Assembly: GCF_034259205.1 (NCBI RefSeq)
Contig: NZ_CP139487.1
Location: 2,914,001-2,978,000, forward strand
Source: Peredibacter starrii
GTDB taxonomy: Bacteria > Bdellovibrionota > Bacteriovoracia > Bacteriovoracales > Bacteriovoracaceae
Length of the DNA stretch: 64,000 nt
Direction of reading: 5' to 3'
Shown: one piece after another, positions 33,504 to 41,878 of the stretch
How the letters are laid out: each line of letters opens with the position of its first letter
How positions within the stretch are numbered: position 1 is the first letter of the stretch
Translations under genes and position numbers: made by a program
Notes under the pieces: generated by a model
What the model was told of the DNA's origin: nothing
Database searches by the model: none
Seen by the model: only the letters and a program-made list of their open reading frames with translations

Positions 33504-35000
33504 TTAGATCCTGTTAAACCCACAAGGTGTGTCCGGAAAAACCACCAGGTAATCAAAAATAGTATTTAAAATTTGTAGTTGTGTATTAATGGTCGCAATC
33601 TCCGCATTTAAGAATGCGTCCTGATCCTGAACCATATCACTGACAGAAACACGGGCCTGTTCGTACTTTCTTCTCATCCCTTTCAGACGTTTTTCCAATT
33701 CCTGAGAAGTCATTCTCTGAGAACGAACGACATCATTCAAGAAAGCAATCGAACGCATAAATTCCTGATGCGTATTTACGACTTGAGCATCTGTGGCCGC
33801 GATACTCGCCAGAAGGCGCTTATCATCATAAATTTCTTTTGCCCTTTGAGTGTCGGATTTAACACTTCCAAGTGGCATGGTAAAAAGAACGCCCACTTCA
33901 TATCCAGTGCGGTTGTTATTCTGCATATCATCGATCGACCCTTGATAAGAGCCACGATACTTTTGCGTTCCCACTTCATCCAGGCTGACCCCGGTAGACT
34001 TAACTGTCCCAAACAGCTTCACATCAGGATCAGCATATCTTGAGTTATACTCGGCCTGACGAACACGCACTTCTTTAAGCATTGCAACTGCTTCATCATA
34101 TTGAGTGAACTGATAAGGAGTGCCCTTCTCTCTTCCGATAACACCCGTGCAGGCAAGGACCTCATCCACCGTTTTATCCAAATCATATTCGGCCAGTGTC
34201 AGGTCCTGTTCAGAAAATTCAGGAAGAAGATTTTTTAATTGAGTAAAAAAAGTCTCACGCTGGTATTTTAAGAACGTGATCGTTCCCTCACGTGACGCCA
34301 CTTGAGCTTTTGTTCGAGCAACTTCATCCGCCTCGGCCACTGAACTTTTAAATTGAAGTTCCGTCTCTCTTGCCTGAGTTTGGGCGGACTTTAGAAGCGC
34401 CTCTGATTTCATCAGCGATTCCTGGTTGGCAACAAGCGACCAATAAATACGACGAAGAGAAAGTCTGAAGGTCTTAGTTTGAATGTCTTTTTCAATGGCG
34501 GCTTTTTTATTTTCAAGCTCCAACGACTCAACTTTATTTTTAGTCATACGACCTAGAAGATTTCGCCAAAGATCCATCTGCATTGTGAACGCCAAAGTGG
34601 TCGTTGTGGCATCTTTAATATGTCCGATGACCGGTGAACTTGAAGAAGAGCGCTGATCCGTAACAACAGAAAGTTTGCTATCAAAGCCATAGGCAAGATT
34701 TTGTCTTACTCCAAACTGTACCTGCTTGACGGGACTGAAAATAGGAGAGAATTCAATTAGAGCTCGCTCTCGGGTCTCTGAGTACAGGCCCTGCCCAAAA
34801 AGTTCAGGAGCATACTTTTCCTTCTCCTCACCCTTTCTGATTGAGGATGCTTGAAAAGCGGCCTCAATTTGATCAAGTTGTGGAGCTCCTTTGCGGGCCA
34901 CTTCTTGAATTAAATCCTCCGAGAGAAGAATCGCACTATAGCCAGAGGCAGAAATCAAAAAAGAACTGAAACAAAACAATAATTTCAAATAGTTACCCAT
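33504..35000 (-). CDS. TolC-family outer-membrane efflux protein
   Basis: About 498 aa. I take the ATG at 35000 (GGTGG upstream), which opens a signal peptide (MGNYLKLLFCFSSFLISASG); frames reach 35033 but that part covers the operator palindrome. Two long coiled helical repeats (about 165-270 and 395-480: LRRIYWSLVANQESLMKSEA, MTSQELEKRLKGMRRKYEQA) and strands such as YGFDSKLSVV fit the trimeric TolC channel. It leads the TolC-RND-TetR operon. Confidence 0.87.
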   Translation of the reverse strand: MGNYLKLLFCFSSFLISASGYSAILLSEDLIQEVARKGAPQLDQIEAAFQASSIRKGEEKEKYAPELFGQGLYSETRERALIEFSPIFSPVKQVQFGVRQNLAYGFDSKLSVVTDQRSSSSSPVIGHIKDATTTTLAFTMQMDLWRNLLGRMTKNKVESLELENKKAAIEKDIQTKTFRLSLRRIYWSLVANQESLMKSEALLKSAQTQARETELQFKSSVAEADEVARTKAQVASREGTITFLKYQRETFFTQLKNLLPEFSEQDLTLAEYDLDKTVDEVLACTGVIGREKGTPYQFTQYDEAVAMLKEVRVRQAEYNSRYADPDVKLFGTVKSTGVSLDEVGTQKYRGSYQGSIDDMQNNNRTGYEVGVLFTMPLGSVKSDTQRAKEIYDDKRLLASIAATDAQVVNTHQEFMRSIAFLNDVVRSQRMTSQELEKRLKGMRRKYEQARVSVSDMVQDQDAFLNAEIATINTQLQILNTIFDYLVVFPDTPCGFNRI

Positions 35001-35024
35001 AAAACCACCAATCATATCTAAAAC

Positions 35025-35038
35025 TAAACACATGTTTA
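35025..35038. promoter_or_regulatory. Putative TetR operator of the efflux operon
   Basis: TAAACA-CA-TGTTTA, a perfect palindrome with a two-base centre, 24 bp upstream of the ATG of the TolC-like gene. Position and symmetry suit the TetR-family repressor encoded at the end of the operon. Confidence 0.5.
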
Positions 35039-35181
35039 AAACAGTGATTAAAAAAAACTAACAGTTCTTAATGGTTATGGAAATGAAAAATCGCGAACTT
35101 TTTCTGACAAACTTTTAGTCGACCTTTGTAAACACTTCAAATGACCGCTTTTACAACTAAACTCTGGCTACAATCCCTAAC

Positions 35182-35451
35182 ATGAAATACTTAATCGTCT
35201 TTTCACTACTATTAAATGTGGCCCATGCAGGTGAATGCAAACTCACGGGTATTACCCAATCCTGCCAGAAATATGAAACGAAGTTTGATCTTCAAAATAT
35301 CGAGGACTGTACAAGTCTTGCTAAAAAAACTCACAAAAATAAATTCTTTAACTTCATCGAGAAAGATGACCAATTAGTAAGAACTAATGTCACATTCAAA
35401 GAAGAGGCCGTTCAGGAAGATGAAATTGAATTTAGTCAGAGTAACTGTTAG
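35182..35451 (+). CDS. Small secreted protein, 89 aa
   Basis: Signal peptide MKYLIVFSLLLNVAHAG and four cysteines in the mature part (ECKL, QSCQK, EDCTS and the C-terminal NC), so two disulfides are possible. The body is charged (FIEKDDQLVRTNVTFKEEAV). It is divergent from the TolC-like gene and converges on the TonB-like gene with a 4-bp overlap. Unknown family; one of several small four-cysteine exported proteins in this window. Confidence 0.7.
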   Translation: MKYLIVFSLLLNVAHAGECKLTGITQSCQKYETKFDLQNIEDCTSLAKKTHKNKFFNFIEKDDQLVRTNVTFKEEAVQEDEIEFSQSNC

Positions 35452-36128
35452 ATCGTAACAAACTTCACAGGCACTTTAAAATCCATCTTATTCTCGCCTG
35501 CTTCCTTAGGAATTGGCTTAAACTTCACCACTTTTTTGACTGCTTCAAGAGCTGAATCATTTAAACGCTCATAGCGAGATGGAGTTTCAATTTTTGCATC
35601 AGTAATTCTGCCGTCTTCCAGGAGGGTGAATGCAATCACCACAGTTCCCGTTTGACCCAGACGTTTACTCATGGCCGGATAGGCCTTATTCTGCTCAATG
35701 CGCGCTCGAAGTTCAGCTTTATATTTTGAAAGAATATCTGTCTTACCAGTTGCACTTGTACCGAACTCAGACCCATTGGCCACACCGGCCTTAGACAGTC
35801 CAGTGCCTCTTGGATCATTACCACCAGTAGGTTCATTCGAGTTGACTGGTGTTTGCTCCACGGGTTTGGCAACAGCAGGAGATGCAGCAACTTTTTTTGG
35901 GGCCGGACGAGTGAATTTTGATTCTGACTTAGTCACAGGAAGAGCTGGTCTCATGAAAATATCATGAGCAACTTTCATTCTCATGATGCCGTTTCCAGTT
36001 CCACCATTCCCTAGTTTTGCGACTTGCTCACTTGGAATTTGAGTTTTAACCACTGCAAGTCCTGCCAAGAGGATTAATCCGTGGAAAATCGTCATCGTGC
36101 TGAAATGAGTCAAAAAGCTTTTTGTCAT
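35448..36128 (-). CDS. TonB-like energy-transducing protein
   Basis: About 226 aa. An N-terminal membrane helix (FSTMTIFHGLILLAGLAVV) is followed by a Pro/Lys/Ala linker (RPAPKKVAASPAVAKPVEQ) and a C-terminal TonB domain: YPAMSKRLGQTGTVVIAFTL, ...RLNDSALEAVKKVVKFKPIP. TonB couples the inner-membrane proton gradient to outer-membrane receptors; no ExbB/ExbD genes are near. The ATG at 36128 is more likely than the TTG at 36146. It is divergent from the MscS gene. Confidence 0.87.
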   Translation of the reverse strand: MTKSFLTHFSTMTIFHGLILLAGLAVVKTQIPSEQVAKLGNGGTGNGIMRMKVAHDIFMRPALPVTKSESKFTRPAPKKVAASPAVAKPVEQTPVNSNEPTGGNDPRGTGLSKAGVANGSEFGTSATGKTDILSKYKAELRARIEQNKAYPAMSKRLGQTGTVVIAFTLLEDGRITDAKIETPSRYERLNDSALEAVKKVVKFKPIPKEAGENKMDFKVPVKFVTI

Positions 36129-36217
36129 AGGGGTTTTATATACCAAACACTGGACTTAGTCCACGGCCCGTGACAAATTTACTGGCGTTAACAACCATGC
36201 GAAATTCTGGACAAATC

Positions 36218-37105
36218 ATGCTGCAAAGCCTTTCTGAATTAATCGATCCGATTGCCCTGATCTGGAACCATAAATTGATTACGATTGCTGGGGTAAAACT
36301 AAGTTTTGGGAACGTGCTCGTTGCCCTGGTCCTTCTTCTTTTTGCTGCTCGTTTATCGAGACTTGTTACAAAAATTATCAACAACCGTCTGATTGAGCCT
36401 TTCGTACACGACGCTAGTTCTAAGAACACATACCGTACGTTTTCGTTTTACCTGTCTTTGGCAATCTTCGTGACCATGTCCCTTACGATTGCTGGAATTC
36501 CTCTGACCATCTTTACAGTGGTTGGTGGTGCTCTTGCTATCGGGGTCGGTTTTGGATCTCAAAACATCGTTAACAATTTTATCTCGGGTATCATCCTCTT
36601 GGTTGAGAAACCAATTAAGGTCGGTGATATTGTGGAGCTCGATAATATCGCTGGTTCAGTTCAGGCGATTCGAATTCGTAGTACTCAAGTGAGAAATGCA
36701 GATGGAAAAATCTTTGTTGTTCCGAATAGCTTTTTCCTCGAAAAAAGCGTTTTGAACTGGTCCTACTCAGACACAGTTGTTCGTACTCTGATTAATTTCG
36801 GTGTGGCCTACGGGACGGATGTGAAGATGGTGGAAAATCTTTGCATGAATATTCTCCTTAACACCGAAGGAGTTAAGCAAGATCCGCTTCCCATGGTGAT
36901 CTTTGAAAACTTTGGTGACAGTTCACTTGGTTTTCAGCTTCTTTTCTGGTGTGACACTCGTGAAGTGAATATGGCCCTGGTGAGAAGTGAAATCCGCTTT
37001 AAGATTGATGATCAGTTCAAAAAGAACCAGATTGAAATGGCATTCCCTCAGCGTGACATGAACTTAAAACTCAATCGCGCGCTTGAAGTAAAAGTCCTAT
37101 CGTAA
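36218..37105 (+). CDS. MscS-family mechanosensitive channel
   Basis: Two to three membrane helices, then the pore-lining helix TVVGGALAIGVGFGSQNIVNNFISG (Gly/Ala pattern of MscS TM3) and the cytoplasmic beta domain with PIKVGDIVELDNIAGSVQAI, ending in a short mixed domain. It releases solutes on osmotic downshock. Starts at 36170 (GTG) and 36197 (ATG) are also in frame; I use 36218, which has a GGA seven bases upstream, without certainty. The 3' end overlaps the convergent oxidoreductase gene by 9 bp. Confidence 0.92.
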   Translation: MLQSLSELIDPIALIWNHKLITIAGVKLSFGNVLVALVLLLFAARLSRLVTKIINNRLIEPFVHDASSKNTYRTFSFYLSLAIFVTMSLTIAGIPLTIFTVVGGALAIGVGFGSQNIVNNFISGIILLVEKPIKVGDIVELDNIAGSVQAIRIRSTQVRNADGKIFVVPNSFFLEKSVLNWSYSDTVVRTLINFGVAYGTDVKMVENLCMNILLNTEGVKQDPLPMVIFENFGDSSLGFQLLFWCDTREVNMALVRSEIRFKIDDQFKKNQIEMAFPQRDMNLKLNRALEVKVLS

Positions 37106-38452
37106 TCGATCGTGGAGTTGAAGGGCACCGGCCACAACTCCACAAAGACCCTGCCCTGGAAAAATCGTGTCCCCTACCCGGTAAACTTCTTTTAAATTTG
37201 TGACAGGACTTAAGAGCGAAAAAGGATTCTTTCCGTGAAGGAAAGGCACTCCACCCACGAATCCAAATTTTCTTCCGGTAAAGCTCTCGAAGGTTTTAGG
37301 TGTTCCGCTCATAAGAAATTTTATTTCATCTACTTTAAAGCGGGATTTAAAATCATCCATGATGATCGCTTCAAGATGCTTTTTTCGAGCGAGATATTCT
37401 TCTTCAGATAAGACATACCAACTCTTCGCTATCTCATGGGTCGAGATCACTACTGTCTGGTAACCAACGTGTGCCCGTAAGTTGTCTCCGGGAAGTGAGA
37501 ATGAAACAAAGTAGTTTTTCACGTCCGGGTGATTCAAATGAATTTGATGATAAGGCGAAGAGATTTCACTTTTCACTCCAAAATAAAGAACAAACGATCC
37601 CCAGTGTCCAGGATGAGTTTCCGCTTCACGGGTAAATTCATTTGAGAGTTCGGCGAGGTTCCAGACAGGAAGATTTAAAATTACGCGCTCTTCTTTTGGT
37701 AATTCTGTGACTTTGGTTTTCTTTTTCACCGTGATCTTCAAACGTTCAAGCTCTCTTTCAAAATAATCCATGAGCCCTTTCATTCCTCCAACTGGAACAT
37801 AGGTCTCAGAGGGATAGGCCAGGGCCATGGCACCAACCATAAAAGGAGTTTTATGCGACTCACTTTGGGCAGAAATAATCAGAATGCCATTAATGAGTTC
37901 CAGGTACTCTTTTTCAAAAAGCCCGAAGTGCTTCAGCATTAATTCGGTTGAGAGAAAAAGATTCGGAAGAAGTTTTATCGATGCGGGATAATTTAGGATG
38001 CTAAAAAACTCATTCAGGTTTTGAGGGGGAAACGTGTGAACGTTCCTTAAAAGTCTCCACCCGTCACGATTTACTTTCTGAACCAAGCTCCAAAAGGGAC
38101 GGTGATTTAACTCGGGAAAGTTCTTCTCAAGCTCCCTCATCCACTTTTCAAAATCTCGATAATAAGAAAGCGTTTTTCCGCTTGAAAGATGAAAAACAAT
38201 GCCGGGATCAGCGGGAACCAGATCAGGTTTTGATCCCAAGAGTGAAAAGAGCCGCCCTAGAGGTTCATCTTCACCAATTCCACTAACGGTGGTGGCACCA
38301 ACATCAAAAACAAATGGGCCTCGTTTGAAATAAGAAGCACATCCTCCAATTGAAGCATGGGCCTCAACCAAGGTTGTTTCTTCTCCTCGAAGTCCCGCGA
38401 GAAGAGCAGAAGCAATTCCTCCTCCTCCCGCGCCAACGACTAATGTTTTCAT
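37097..38452 (-). CDS. FAD-dependent oxidoreductase, phytoene-desaturase/CrtISO-like
   Basis: N-terminal dinucleotide fold VVGAGGGGIASALLAGLRG with the acidic ribose ligand in TTLVEAHASIGG, then SYFKRGPFVFDVGATT, characteristic of the carotenoid desaturase/isomerase and retinol-saturase group; the C-terminal YRVGDTIFPGQGLCGVVAGA closes the FAD site. 451 aa. A polyprenyl synthase gene lies 600 bp away, so a role in isoprenoid or carotenoid chemistry is possible. The glutathione peroxidase gene is five bases upstream and probably co-transcribed. Confidence 0.85.
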   Translation of the reverse strand: MKTLVVGAGGGGIASALLAGLRGEETTLVEAHASIGGCASYFKRGPFVFDVGATTVSGIGEDEPLGRLFSLLGSKPDLVPADPGIVFHLSSGKTLSYYRDFEKWMRELEKNFPELNHRPFWSLVQKVNRDGWRLLRNVHTFPPQNLNEFFSILNYPASIKLLPNLFLSTELMLKHFGLFEKEYLELINGILIISAQSESHKTPFMVGAMALAYPSETYVPVGGMKGLMDYFERELERLKITVKKKTKVTELPKEERVILNLPVWNLAELSNEFTREAETHPGHWGSFVLYFGVKSEISSPYHQIHLNHPDVKNYFVSFSLPGDNLRAHVGYQTVVISTHEIAKSWYVLSEEEYLARKKHLEAIIMDDFKSRFKVDEIKFLMSGTPKTFESFTGRKFGFVGGVPFLHGKNPFSLLSPVTNLKEVYRVGDTIFPGQGLCGVVAGALQLHDRLR

Positions 38453-38457
38453 AACAC

Positions 38458-38976
38458 TTACAGTGAGCTTTCAATCGCCTTCGTAAGTTTCGAATCATCC
38501 GGTTTTGTCGATGAACCAAAGCGGCCCACTACTTTACCTTCTTTATTCACCAGGAACTTTTCAAAGTTCCAGCTCACTTCCCCTTTATATTGTCCCGAGG
38601 TCAGGAATTTATAAAGTTCACGCTTTTCTTTTCCAAGAATGGTCTTTTTCGTAAGCACCGGGAAAGTCACGTTGTAGTTCTTCTGACAAAACTCCAGCAT
38701 CCCTTTGTCGTCTTCCGGTGTTTGGCCGCCGAAATCATTGGTGGGAACTCCCAGAAGTACAAAGTTCTTGGCCTGGTACTTTTTGTACAGAGATTCAAGG
38801 CCTTCCAGTTGTGGGGTGTAACCACATTGTGATGCAATGTTTACAACCAGGACTGTCTTTCCTTTTAAACTCTCCATTTTGAACTCGTCACCCTTGATGG
38901 ATTTATCCTTGATGGCATAAAAATCCTGAGCGAAGGCCACATTCGTAAGAAACAGCAGAAACGCCAGAAAACGCAT
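38458..38976 (-). CDS. Exported glutathione-peroxidase-family protein
   Basis: Signal peptide MRFLAFLLFLTNVAFAQ, then the thioredoxin-fold peroxidase with catalytic Cys in VNIASQCGYTPQ (Cys in place of selenocysteine), the conserved Gln in FGGQ and Trp-Asn in SWNFEKFLV. 172 aa including the leader. It reduces peroxides, in bacteria often with thioredoxin rather than glutathione. Export to the periplasm is a noteworthy addition. It leads a two-gene unit with the FAD oxidoreductase. Confidence 0.92.
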   Translation of the reverse strand: MRFLAFLLFLTNVAFAQDFYAIKDKSIKGDEFKMESLKGKTVLVVNIASQCGYTPQLEGLESLYKKYQAKNFVLLGVPTNDFGGQTPEDDKGMLEFCQKNYNVTFPVLTKKTILGKEKRELYKFLTSGQYKGEVSWNFEKFLVNKEGKVVGRFGSSTKPDDSKLTKAIESSL

Positions 38977-39055
38977 AATTCCTCCTCGTTAATTCATGTC
39001 TAGTATAACCTCTTTTCTTGCCTAACGCCTTAAGTTCACTTAGAATCCGAGCTCT

Positions 39056-40006
39056 ATGAAACTCCAAGAACTTAAACAAAATCTCGACGACCTTCAGTTG
39101 GCCATGACTGGACGCACTTCAAGCGACATCACGGTTGAACTGAATAAATTGGTTGAGGCCGGAGGAAAGAAATTTCGTCCAGGTTTAATGTTTCTTATGG
39201 GGACAGTTTTTGGTCTACCGACCAAGAAGCTTACAACTTATGCTCGCTCAGTTGAACTTACTCACTTAGCTAGCCTTATTCACGACGATGTGATCGATGC
39301 TTCTGATAAGCGCCGTAATCACCCAACTCTGAATTCAATTAAAAACAATACGACTGCTATTCTTGCTGGTGATTATGTTCTGGCCACTATCATGGGAGAA
39401 CTTGCTCGTGAGAATAACAACGACCTTCTGATTGATCTAACAGTTTGTATTCAAGACCTCGCCGATGGTGAATGGCTTCAATACGCGCTTAAATCAAAAG
39501 AGCGCGTTGAGTTCGCAGACCTTGAACAAATCTGTATCAAGAAGACCGGAAGCCTAATTCGCTACTGTTGTACAACTCCAGCGAAACTTGCAGGACACCA
39601 TGATGTTCCTACAATGGCGTTTCTTGGCGAACGTATCGGTCTCATTTTCCAGATGGCCGATGATATCGTTGATGGTCTCAACCAATCAGGTCGTCCTGCT
39701 TACCAGGACATCATTAACGGTCAATTTAACTACGTAACGTTGAAGCTTAAGGAGCTTTATCCTGAGCTATCGGACGCTTTATACGCTTTCAAAAAGAATC
39801 CTACGGGCAATCTTCCTTGGACAGATGCCCAGTATCAAGCGGCGATCCACGGCGTTCACGACGCGATCAATGCTGAGAAAGACAAGATCTTCACGATCTT
39901 CTCAAAGCTTTGCCAGGACAAGAATCAAGAAGACTTCATCCCTGTGTTTGAGATGATGATCAACAAGATTCAATCCAACTACGCTCTCGCTTTCGAGAAC
40001 ACCTGA
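39056..40006 (+). CDS. Polyprenyl (trans-prenyl) diphosphate synthase
   Basis: Both aspartate-rich motifs are present: the first in LIHDDVIDASDKRRNHPTLN and the second in MADDIVDG, with GGKKFRPGL upstream for diphosphate binding. 316 aa suits a medium/long-chain enzyme (IspB, HepT or GGPPS type), supplying quinone side chains or carotenoid precursors. The chain length cannot be told by eye. It overlaps the convergent AlkB-like gene by 28 bp at its 3' end. Confidence 0.92.
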   Translation: MKLQELKQNLDDLQLAMTGRTSSDITVELNKLVEAGGKKFRPGLMFLMGTVFGLPTKKLTTYARSVELTHLASLIHDDVIDASDKRRNHPTLNSIKNNTTAILAGDYVLATIMGELARENNNDLLIDLTVCIQDLADGEWLQYALKSKERVEFADLEQICIKKTGSLIRYCCTTPAKLAGHHDVPTMAFLGERIGLIFQMADDIVDGLNQSGRPAYQDIINGQFNYVTLKLKELYPELSDALYAFKKNPTGNLPWTDAQYQAAIHGVHDAINAEKDKIFTIFSKLCQDKNQEDFIPVFEMMINKIQSNYALAFENT

Positions 40007-40641
40007 CGAATCGTTAAATTCACTCGCTCTTTATTCTGCAGGAACTCTTCCGAGCCTGGAGATAACGTATTGGTGTAAATAGAACCAAGCCCGTGGCGCA
40101 TGAGCCTTGCCGAGCCACCGAAGATATAAATGGAATTTCCCGGAATGCGGATGTCCAGCATGACTCCCTTCTCGTCTTCATAGAAAAAGCGACAGGTTGA
40201 TCCGAAGTTAAGTCCAATCACGGGAGAGACCTTGTCCTCTTCGTCTTTGTCCACGTGAAGCCCCATCGAAGAGTCCTTGGTATAAAAATTCACCAGCACA
40301 CTTTGAGGCACGAAATCGTGCCATGGAAAAAACTGCGAGAGGATTTCCTGGGCGAGATTCTTCATCTCTTCGGGTATGGGAAATGGTCGCTCCTGATTAT
40401 AAGGAAGCCGATCGAGATAACGATAATCTTCCGGATTCCAATACAGACCCAAGCACATGAACTTCTTCACCGGATACTTGGGGGCTTTATGGAAGCGATT
40501 AGGACGGACAAAGGGATGATGAAAACCCCGAAGTGCATCAGAACCTAATGCTTCAATCAGGGCCAACCACTCTGCGGCTTGGGTATCAGAGAAGTAATCT
40601 TCTACAATGACGAAGTCCCGCCTAGGCGAATATACTTTCAT
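39979..40641 (-). CDS. AlkB-family 2-oxoglutarate/Fe(II) dioxygenase
   Basis: The iron motif H-x-D is in MGLHVDKDEE, the distal His in RHGLGSI, and the C-terminal R-x-N-x-T-x-R is in KERVNLTIRQ, which binds 2-oxoglutarate in AlkB. 220 aa. It should repair alkylated bases by oxidative dealkylation, although AlkB-like proteins may also act on RNA or protein. Start at the ATG at 40641; the frame continues 90 bases upstream into the promoter of the divergent gene. No ada gene is nearby. Confidence 0.92.
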   Translation of the reverse strand: MKVYSPRRDFVIVEDYFSDTQAAEWLALIEALGSDALRGFHHPFVRPNRFHKAPKYPVKKFMCLGLYWNPEDYRYLDRLPYNQERPFPIPEEMKNLAQEILSQFFPWHDFVPQSVLVNFYTKDSSMGLHVDKDEEDKVSPVIGLNFGSTCRFFYEDEKGVMLDIRIPGNSIYIFGGSARLMRHGLGSIYTNTLSPGSEEFLQNKERVNLTIRQVFSKARA

Positions 40642-40667
40642 AAGATGAATTTTAACGGGGAATCCAT

Positions 40668-41162
40668 ATGACTGACAAACAGATCCAGGAGTGGCAGGAA
40701 AAAGTAAGACAGAGCTATGGTGATGAATCAAAACTCTTCGAATACCTGTTCGAAACCATGGACAATTTTTATTACCGTTATCTGGAAACCACCACCGATA
40801 AAAATCTTAAAACCGTTCCTCTCGCTCCACATCTTTGGGGTGCCCGCACTTCTGAAGGCTCTATGGTGGACGCCCTTAAAATTGAAAATCCTGCTGCCAA
40901 GAAAGGGATTATCGAACTCGCGAAGTCAGTTCCTAAGGCGCAAGGTCCGCGCGTTCAATATGAACTCCTGGCCGACGTTGAAGAACTTACGGTAGATCAC
41001 GGCGAGATCATTTTCGTATCAAGTATTAATTGGGGATTTCCTGACTTCGAAGATAAGTCTAAGCAGCTAAAGAAAACGGTGACTTTTAAGTATCAGGATC
41101 TCGCTCAGTTCCGAAAGGAACTTGCCCTGAAACTGGAAGAGGCCTGTTCTATTTTTCTTTAA
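40668..41162 (+). CDS. Soluble protein of unknown function, 164 aa
   Basis: No signal or membrane segment. Sequence MTDKQIQEWQEKVRQSYGDE, a tyrosine-rich stretch (NFYYRYLET), then a beta-rich centre (YELLADVEELTVDHGEIIFV, NWGFPDFEDKSK). AACGGGGAATCC precedes the ATG, a moderate ribosome site. It is divergent from alkB by about 26 bp, so the two share a regulatory region, and it converges on the DedA gene with a 4-bp overlap. I do not recognise a family. Confidence 0.72.
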   Translation: MTDKQIQEWQEKVRQSYGDESKLFEYLFETMDNFYYRYLETTTDKNLKTVPLAPHLWGARTSEGSMVDALKIENPAAKKGIIELAKSVPKAQGPRVQYELLADVEELTVDHGEIIFVSSINWGFPDFEDKSKQLKKTVTFKYQDLAQFRKELALKLEEACSIFL

Positions 41163-41830
41163 GCGTTTTTACGAACGTTTTTGAGATAGATCTTGCGGGC
41201 CAGCCAAACCACAAACAGCACGACGCAAATTATCAGCACGTACATTTTGAATTCGGCCAGTTTGTTTAAAATGACTTCACCGTACGTGGCCACGACCCAT
41301 ACCTGAGTCGGAACTGAGACTGCTGCCACGAGTGAATCAATTAACAGAAATTTCCAAACCGGAATCCCTAGAAGACCACAGCTTAAGTGACCAGGGAAAC
41401 GCAGACCTGGAGTGAAACGGAAGACACCACAAGCAAGACCGCCGTACTTCTGGAAGAAGACATTGATCTTATTGAAGCCTTCACCGGCCACTGACTTTTG
41501 AAAGAACTTGGTTTTGATGATCCGTCCACCGAAGAACTTACCTATGAAGTAGACTAAGGAGTCGCTCCCCATCACGGCAAAAAAACTGACCAAGCACAGA
41601 GTAACAACATTCACACTCTCTGCTCCCGGATAAGGAGGCGGAAACTTCTCCGGATGATGTGACATATAGCCAACAAGGCCAGCACTGATCAAAACTAATT
41701 CCTCAGGAACTGGAAAGCCAATGGAACTGGCCAGCATGAAACAGACGATAAATCCGTACACGAAACCAGGCTGATAAGCGTACTGTGAAAAGAACGCTTG
41801 AAGATTTTCGGGGCTTAAGAAATCTAACAT
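41159..41830 (-). CDS. DedA/SNARE-associated family membrane protein
   Basis: 223 aa with the DedA signature: GFPVPEELVLISAG (the E of the membrane-reentrant loop), SFFAVMGSDSLVYFIGKFFGG and FFQKYGGLACGVFRFTPGLRFPGHLSCG, with the conserved Arg in FRFTPGLR. DedA proteins flip phospholipid or undecaprenyl phosphate and are needed for envelope homeostasis. The ATG at 41830 is taken over a TTG two codons earlier. It is about 50 bp downstream of nothing on its strand and probably monocistronic. Confidence 0.92.
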   Translation of the reverse strand: MLDFLSPENLQAFFSQYAYQPGFVYGFIVCFMLASSIGFPVPEELVLISAGLVGYMSHHPEKFPPPYPGAESVNVVTLCLVSFFAVMGSDSLVYFIGKFFGGRIIKTKFFQKSVAGEGFNKINVFFQKYGGLACGVFRFTPGLRFPGHLSCGLLGIPVWKFLLIDSLVAAVSVPTQVWVVATYGEVILNKLAEFKMYVLIICVVLFVVWLARKIYLKNVRKNA

Positions 41831-41878
41831 GGACAAAATTTTAAAGGCTCTCCCTGACTAAGGAAAGCGAAATTCCCT

